Below are positions 6,235 through 9,423 of a stretch of 9,423 nucleotides of DNA, piece by piece. This DNA comes from Patescibacteria group bacterium UBA1449 (GTDB lineage Bacteria; Patescibacteriota; Microgenomatia; UBA1400; UBA1449). The notes under the pieces were generated by a model. It saw nothing but the letters and a program-made list of their open reading frames with translations, searched no databases and was not told where the DNA came from. Position numbers and translations under genes: made by a program. The DNA lies in the NCBI GenBank assembly GCA_002335355.1, contig DCTD01000031.1:1290-10712 (forward strand), in the 5' to 3' direction. Every line of letters starts with the position of its first letter. Position 1 is the stretch's first letter.

Positions 6235-6264
6235 TAAATACTACCTAACAACGCAACATGTAAA
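6235..6264 (-). promoter_or_regulatory. Weak candidate promoter of secY
   Basis: After the rplO terminator the minus strand has TTTACA (6259-6264, five of six consensus bases) and, 18 bases on, TATTTA (6235-6240), a poor -10. A different alignment, TAGTAT, has a spacing of 15. Some promoter is expected here if the terminator is efficient, but neither -10 is convincing. Confidence 0.3.
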
Positions 6265-6288
6265 CTATGATCGTTTGATTACGGTTGT

Positions 6289-6332
6289 AAAAAATGAAAA
6301 ACTGCTTATGCTCTTTCTAGCTACATAAGCAG
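6289..6332 (-). terminator. Intrinsic terminator between rplO and secY
   Basis: CTGCTTATG (6324-6332 on the minus strand) pairs perfectly with CATAAGCAG (6302-6310) around a 13-base loop. The stem is followed by TTTTT (6297-6301), CA, and six more T residues (6289-6294). Flanking bases GAAG can extend the pairing into the T-tract. It lies 54 bases after the rplO stop and probably ends the upstream ribosomal-protein unit. Confidence 0.82.
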
Positions 6333-6352
6333 CTTCAAGCTATAACAGCCTT

Positions 6353-6381
6353 ATTGTATCAATTACGCTGCTTGTATGCAA
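6353..6381 (-). promoter_or_regulatory. Candidate promoter just before the rplO-secY terminator
   Basis: The minus strand has TTGCAT (6376-6381), a 17-base spacer, and TACAAT (6353-6358) preceded by TGA, giving an extended -10 of the TGnTACAAT type. Transcription would start near 6346, about 14 bases before the terminator stem. The match is moderate and the location, 5 bases after the rplO stop, is in non-coding DNA. With the terminator directly downstream it may form an attenuator. Confidence 0.42.
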
Positions 6382-6386
6382 AAAAC

Positions 6387-6815
6387 CTACCCCTTTAAAC
6401 TTGCTAAAACTGCTTTTGAAGCCGGTATCTGTAAGTCCAATTTCTTATCCAGTTTTTTATCCATTAACACTTTTACTCGGCTCCGTTGGGCATCTGTTTG
6501 AGTTAATAACCCAGCTTTTACCAAGGCTGGCACATCAACGACATCGCCATCCTTAAAAACATCTAAAGCTGAGAGTTTAATAACCACTTCCTTAACCTGA
6601 GGTTTTAAGCGATTCTTGCCACGTAACCAGGGAGTTCTCCGAAAGAAATCTTTGTTTGATTTAGTTCCCTCAAACAAAAGTTTGACAGTATCACGGGTTT
6701 TTTGACCTTTCTGACCTCTAGAGGCTGTATGACCACCCTTGCCGCTCCCATAACCACGGCCAAGCCGTTTACTTGTTTTTGTGTTTGTTCTTGGTAATGT
6801 TGCTAGTGTCACCAT
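6387..6815 (-). CDS. rplO: 50S ribosomal protein L15 (uL15)
   Basis: L15 is a late-assembly 50S protein whose long N-terminal extension threads through 23S rRNA. The 142-residue product carries the glycine/lysine-rich signature at 18-38 (LGRGYGSGKGGHTASRGQKG) and the family's FEG motif at 48-50, followed by the RGKNR region. The C-terminal globular domain (VVIKLSALDVFKDGDVVDV and onwards) is intact. It lies 13 bases after rpsE with no room for rpmD (L30), which normally intervenes. No Shine-Dalgarno is visible before the ATG at 6815, suggesting coupling to rpsE. It is the only gene here ending in TAG. Confidence 0.96.
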   Translation of the reverse strand: MVTLATLPRTNTKTSKRLGRGYGSGKGGHTASRGQKGQKTRDTVKLLFEGTKSNKDFFRRTPWLRGKNRLKPQVKEVVIKLSALDVFKDGDVVDVPALVKAGLLTQTDAQRSRVKVLMDKKLDKKLDLQIPASKAVLASLKG

Positions 6816-6828
6816 ATGAGTAAAGTAA

Positions 6829-7440
6829 TTACGATTTAGTCTTTTTCTGCGCTGCTGTTTTCTTGGGTTTGGCAGCAGTAACCGTGTCGTTATTACTAAC
6901 CTTTTTTACCTTTTTTTCAGTTTTTTCTTTTTTTACTGGTTGAGTTTCTTTATCTTGAACCGGTTTGTCAGCATGTTTTGTTTGCTTGGCAACTATTTTC
7001 ATTTGCCGGAGGGCTTTGAATGTGGCTAAGACATTGGCAGTTTTATTTGCCGTACCCATGCACTTGGAAACGATGTTTTTAATGCCAAAAGCTTCAACGA
7101 CTGCCCGTACCGGACCACCGGCAATGACTCCTGTTCCTACCGGAGCTGGTTTAAGCAGAATCTTGGCTGCACCGTCTTCAAAATAGACTTCATGAGGGAT
7201 GGTTCCATTTGCTAGTGTAACGGTAACTAAGTTATTTTTTGCTTTGCGAATTGCTTTCTGGATAGCTGAGAGTACATCATTAGCTTTATCTAAACCAACA
7301 CCTGCTCTACCGTTTGTATCACCAATGACAACAAGGGCTGAAAAACTGATCTTGTTACCACCCTTAGTCTTTTTAGACAAGCGTTTAATCTCAATAACTT
7401 TTTCTTCAAATTCTTTTGGTTGTGAATGTCTTGGTTCCAT
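6829..7440 (-). CDS. rpsE: 30S ribosomal protein S5 (uS5) with long lysine-rich tail
   Basis: S5 lies near the mRNA entry site and affects decoding accuracy and helicase action. The double-stranded RNA-binding-like N-terminal domain is at about 11-75 ([21 protein letters not shown], then [13 protein letters not shown]), and the C-terminal domain at about 80-150 ([35 protein letters not shown]). Beyond residue 151 comes a roughly 50-residue, low-complexity tail with about 17 lysines plus Thr, Ala and Glu. The core alone would match the 167-residue Escherichia coli protein. The ATG at 7440 follows the rplR stop by 6 bases, with no Shine-Dalgarno, so coupling is likely. Stop is TAA. Confidence 0.97.
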   Translation of the reverse strand: MEPRHSQPKEFEEKVIEIKRLSKKTKGGNKISFSALVVIGDTNGRAGVGLDKANDVLSAIQKAIRKAKNNLVTVTLANGTIPHEVYFEDGAAKILLKPAPVGTGVIAGGPVRAVVEAFGIKNIVSKCMGTANKTANVLATFKALRQMKIVAKQTKHADKPVQDKETQPVKKEKTEKKVKKVSNNDTVTAAKPKKTAAQKKTKS

Positions 7441-7446
7441 AACGTT

Positions 7447-7791
7447 TTAAATAATTAATTTTGCTTGCCGGGCTCCTTCACAGACAGCTTTTACCCGACC
7501 ATGGTACTTATAACTACCGCGATCAAAAACGGCTTCGGTAACACCCTTAGCAAGTGCTTTTTCTGCAATCTGTTTACCAACGGCAAAAGCAGCTTCAGTT
7601 TTAGTACCTTTAGTCTTCACATCAAGATCACTGGCACTAGCAATAGTATTACCAGTGTTTGGCTCAATGACTTGGGCATAAATATGTTTACCTGATCTAA
7701 AGACTGAGAGTCGAGGCCGATCACTAAAACGAGCAACCCGAGCTCTCGTTCTTATTTTTCGACGCTGAGTAGATGTTACTTCGTGATCCAT
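7447..7791 (-). CDS. rplR: 50S ribosomal protein L18 (uL18)
   Basis: L18 binds 5S rRNA and, with L5, anchors it in the central protuberance. The 114-residue product has the basic N-terminus [12 protein letters not shown], the signature [18 protein letters not shown] (25-42), and a C-terminal part with AFDRG-like [15 protein letters not shown] and the terminal GARQAKLII. The start is 1 base after the rplF stop, with AAGGGAGAG (7796-7804) as a strong ribosome binding site inside the rplF 3' end. Stop is TAA. Confidence 0.97.
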   Translation of the reverse strand: MDHEVTSTQRRKIRTRARVARFSDRPRLSVFRSGKHIYAQVIEPNTGNTIASASDLDVKTKGTKTEAAFAVGKQIAEKALAKGVTEAVFDRGSYKYHGRVKAVCEGARQAKLII

Positions 7792-7792
7792 A

Positions 7793-8335
7793 TTACTCTC
7801 CCTTACTGGTCTTACCAGCTTTCTTGATAATCACTTCGTTTTCGTAGCGGATTCCTTTGCCTTTATAGGGTTCAGGAGGACGAATAGCGCGAATATCAGC
7901 AGCTACTTGTCCAACTAACTGTTTGTCAAAACCACTGACAATAACCTTACTCTGGTTATCAACGGCAAAAGTTACTCCTTCTTTCGGTTCCACAATGACA
8001 GGATGAGAAAACCCTAAAGACATGTTTAAGGTGTTTCCCTCCATCCGAGCTCTGTAGCCGATACCAACTAATTCCAACGTCTTTTGATGCCCTTCTCTTA
8101 CCCCAGTAATAGCATTATTAATAAGGTTACGGACTGTACCATGTTGAGCCACGGTAGCTTTAACATCATTTTTCCTGGTTACGGTAACAACACTATCGTT
8201 AACGGCAACGTTGACTCCCCGTCTAAACGGGATAGAAACCTCGCCTTTAGGACCTTTAACGTTTATCATTCGGTTTTCTACACTCACCGTAACGTTTTCT
8301 GGTATGGTAATTGGTGCTTTTCCTACTCTAGACAT
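7793..8335 (-). CDS. rplF: 50S ribosomal protein L6 (uL6)
   Basis: L6 binds 23S rRNA near the sarcin-ricin loop and the factor-binding site. The 180-residue protein has two repeated L6 domains and family landmarks [12 protein letters not shown] (1-12), [10 protein letters not shown] (65-74), GIGYRA (91-96) and [16 protein letters not shown] (152-167). Length is normal. It follows rpsH by 32 bases, and the ATG at 8335 has no clear Shine-Dalgarno (GAAAAGC is the closest). Base composition returns here to the value typical of the left part of the window. Stop is TAA. Confidence 0.98.
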   Translation of the reverse strand: MSRVGKAPITIPENVTVSVENRMINVKGPKGEVSIPFRRGVNVAVNDSVVTVTRKNDVKATVAQHGTVRNLINNAITGVREGHQKTLELVGIGYRARMEGNTLNMSLGFSHPVIVEPKEGVTFAVDNQSKVIVSGFDKQLVGQVAADIRAIRPPEPYKGKGIRYENEVIIKKAGKTSKGE

Positions 8336-8367
8336 ATGCTTTTCGTTTTGTTAACTCTGTGGCTTAC

Positions 8368-8760
8368 TTACCACACATTACAAACAACTTCTCCTCCTAA
8401 TGATTTCTTACGAGCTTGATTGGCAGTCATAATCCCTTGTGAGGTTGAAATAATTGATTTACCTAAACCTGATAAGACATATGGCAGGCTTTTCTTATTT
8501 TTATATACTTGTCTACCTGCTTTTGAGATCCGTACCACTCTTGTTATTGCCGGTTTCCCGTTGATATACTGTAAGGCAATTTCTAAATCCTTTTTATTAT
8601 TCTCTTCCTTAACCGTCACAGCTTTCAGGTACCCTTCCTCAACTAAGACGTTAGCAATAGCTGCTTTCATTTTTGAATGAGGCACGATCACAAACTCTTT
8701 TTTGGCCATATAGCCATTTCTGATTCTAGTTAACATATCTGCTATTGGATCACTATACAT
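8368..8760 (-). CDS. rpsH: 30S ribosomal protein S8 (uS8)
   Basis: S8 is a primary 16S rRNA binder (helix 21) and in Escherichia coli also represses the spc operon. Starting at ATG 8760 gives 130 residues, the standard length, with MYSDPIADMLTRIRNG at the N-terminus and STSQGIMTANQARKKSLGGEVVC at the C-terminus. The open frame extends to 8826 inside rpsN, but the extra 22 residues are unlike S8, so I rejected that start. The 31-base gap upstream is almost purely A/T and has no Shine-Dalgarno. Arg is mostly AGA, unlike genes further left. Stop is TAA. Confidence 0.97.
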   Translation of the reverse strand: MYSDPIADMLTRIRNGYMAKKEFVIVPHSKMKAAIANVLVEEGYLKAVTVKEENNKKDLEIALQYINGKPAITRVVRISKAGRQVYKNKKSLPYVLSGLGKSIISTSQGIMTANQARKKSLGGEVVCNVW

Positions 8761-8788
8761 ATAATTAATTTCAAATTTATAATTTATT
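8761..8788. repeat. A/T-rich 7-bp periodic gap between rpsN and rpsH
   Basis: Read from 8761 on the plus strand, ATTTCAA (8768), ATTTATA (8775) and ATTTATT (8782) recur at exact 7-base steps. One C in 28 bases makes chance periodicity fairly likely for this copy. It matches the pattern of the other gaps and lacks a Shine-Dalgarno for rpsH. Confidence 0.35.
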
Positions 8789-8791
8789 TTT

Positions 8792-8980
8792 TTACCAACT
8801 TGCTTTAGTAACTCCTGGTAATTCACCTTTATGAGCTAATTTTCTAAAACAAAGACGACATATTCCAAACATTCTAATATAACCGCGAGGTCTTCCACAA
8901 AGATGACATCTATTGTGTTGACGAGTCGAATATTTTGGTTTTTTTCTTATATCTTTAACAAATTTTGCAGTTGTTGACAT
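8792..8980 (-). CDS. rpsN: 30S ribosomal protein S14, zinc type (uS14)
   Basis: S14 is in the 30S head and is essential for late assembly. This is the short zinc-binding type (also called rpsZ) of 62 residues. The zinc ribbon is intact: Cys25, Cys28, Cys41, Cys44 (CHLC, then CRLC). The N-terminus [10 protein letters not shown] and the end [11 protein letters not shown] match the family. The ATG at 8980 is 14 bases after the rplE stop; its Shine-Dalgarno AAGGAG overlaps that stop. Arg codons are mainly AGA and the gene is A/T-rich. Stop is TAA. Confidence 0.97.
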   Translation of the reverse strand: MSTTAKFVKDIRKKPKYSTRQHNRCHLCGRPRGYIRMFGICRLCFRKLAHKGELPGVTKASW

Positions 8981-8990
8981 AAATTATGTA

Positions 8991-8996
8991 CTCCTT
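8991..8996 (-). promoter_or_regulatory. Shine-Dalgarno of rpsN overlapping the rplE stop
   Basis: AAGGAG on the minus strand shares its AA with the TAA stop of rplE and lies 10 bases before the rpsN ATG. Ribosomes finishing rplE would be positioned for rpsN initiation, a sign of translational coupling. Confidence 0.65.
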
Positions 8997-9423
8997 ATTT
9001 ATTTTCTTCTTTTTCGAAAGGCATACCTAAAAGTTTTAGTAAAAGGTATGAACTTTCTTTGTCTGCATTTTTAACTTTAATAGTTATTTGTAATCCACGG
9101 GTGCGGTCAATTTTATCATATTCCACTTCGGGAAAGATAATTTGTTCTGATAATCCAAGATTATAATTACCTTTTTCATCAAAAGCTTTAAGGCTTACAC
9201 CCTGGAAATCACGAACTCTGGGTAAAACTATAGAACATAATTTATCAAAGAACTCGTACATTCGTTCACCTCTTATAGTAGCTTTAATTCCGACTGGATC
9301 ACCTTTTCTAATACCAAAGTCTGAAATAGCTTTTTTAGCTTCTCTGACCTGAACTTTTTGTCCAGCAATTTGGGTCATATAATTAACAATCTTATCTCTT
9401 GTAAGTTTATCTTTTGAAGCATC
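8995..9423 (-). CDS. rplE: 50S ribosomal protein L5 (uL5), 5' end cut off
   Basis: L5 binds 5S rRNA with L18 and contacts P-site tRNA. The frame stays open to the window edge, giving the last 142 residues of an expected roughly 180. An in-frame ATG at 9378 is internal: the 15 codons before it (DASKDKLTRDKIVNY) align with the segment before the AGQK motif of other L5 proteins. Landmarks are IAGQKVQVREAKKAISDFGIR, GERMYEFFDKL, PRVRDFQG, and EQIIFPEVEYDKIDRTRGLQIT. The end (LLGMPFEKEENK) is slightly longer than the Escherichia coli protein. Stop is TAA. The region is A/T-rich compared with the left of the window. Confidence 0.97.
   Translation of the reverse strand, partial: DASKDKLTRDKIVNYMTQIAGQKVQVREAKKAISDFGIRKGDPVGIKATIRGERMYEFFDKLCSIVLPRVRDFQGVSLKAFDEKGNYNLGLSEQIIFPEVEYDKIDRTRGLQITIKVKNADKESSYLLLKLLGMPFEKEENK

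Larger units (their letters stand above)
6198..6386. other. 189-base non-coding gap, rplO to secY
   Basis: This is the longest gap in the window. It carries, in transcription order, a candidate extended -10 promoter, a strong intrinsic terminator, a weak second promoter candidate, and a hairpin over the secY start. I found no small gene in it. Separation of secY from rplO by such a gap suggests independent control of the export and kinase genes. Confidence 0.6.

Noticed and set aside
8761..8826. Upstream start for rpsH
   Set aside because: The added 22 residues derive from the A/T-rich gap and the rpsN end and do not resemble S8.
9376..9378. ATG at 9378 as the real start of rplE
   Set aside because: The frame is open to the edge and the preceding codons align with L5, so this Met is internal.
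1..9423. Alternative genetic code with TGA as an amino acid (as in some Patescibacteria)
   Set aside because: cmk ends naturally at TGA exactly at the map start, and no conserved gene needs an in-frame TGA to reach full length.

Overview
The window is one uninterrupted, all-minus-strand stretch of the conserved S10/spc/alpha ribosomal-protein cluster. It holds 17 genes, two of them cut by the window edges. In transcription order (right to left) they are: rplE (partial), rpsN (zinc type), rpsH, rplF, rplR, rpsE, rplO, secY, adk, cmk, map, infA, rpmJ, rpsM, rpsK, rpsD, rpoA (partial). The genes use the standard code: TAA mostly, TGA for cmk, TAG for rplO. I found no mobile element, CRISPR array, tRNA or rRNA.

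The organism looks like a member of the Candidate Phyla Radiation (Patescibacteria). rpmD (L30), normally between rpsE and rplO, is absent, with only 13 bases between those genes; loss of L30 is an established trait of that radiation. Supporting signs are a short-LID adenylate kinase, cmk inserted between adk and map, and many genes without a visible Shine-Dalgarno sequence. Placement below that level (for example Microgenomates) is only a guess.

Layout: (1) 8368-9423, rplE-rpsN-rpsH, clearly richer in A+T and AGA codons than the rest; (2) 6387-8335, rplF-rplR-rpsE-rplO, tightly packed; (3) 6198-6386, a 189-base gap with a strong intrinsic terminator and a candidate promoter; (4) 2784-6197, secY-adk-cmk-map, covering protein export, nucleotide kinases and N-terminal methionine removal; (5) 2719-2783, an intrinsic terminator fused to an extended -10 promoter; (6) 1-2718, infA-rpmJ-rpsM-rpsK-rpsD-rpoA, covering initiation, 30S proteins and RNA polymerase alpha. 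The terminators suggest that the cluster is split into at least three transcription units.

No undescribed multi-gene system is visible. The more unusual signals are non-coding: degenerate 7-bp-periodic repeats that fill five of the intergenic gaps (one arranged as a large inverted repeat between secY and adk), the terminator-promoter fusion giving a nearly leaderless infA message, and the base-composition shift at the right end.
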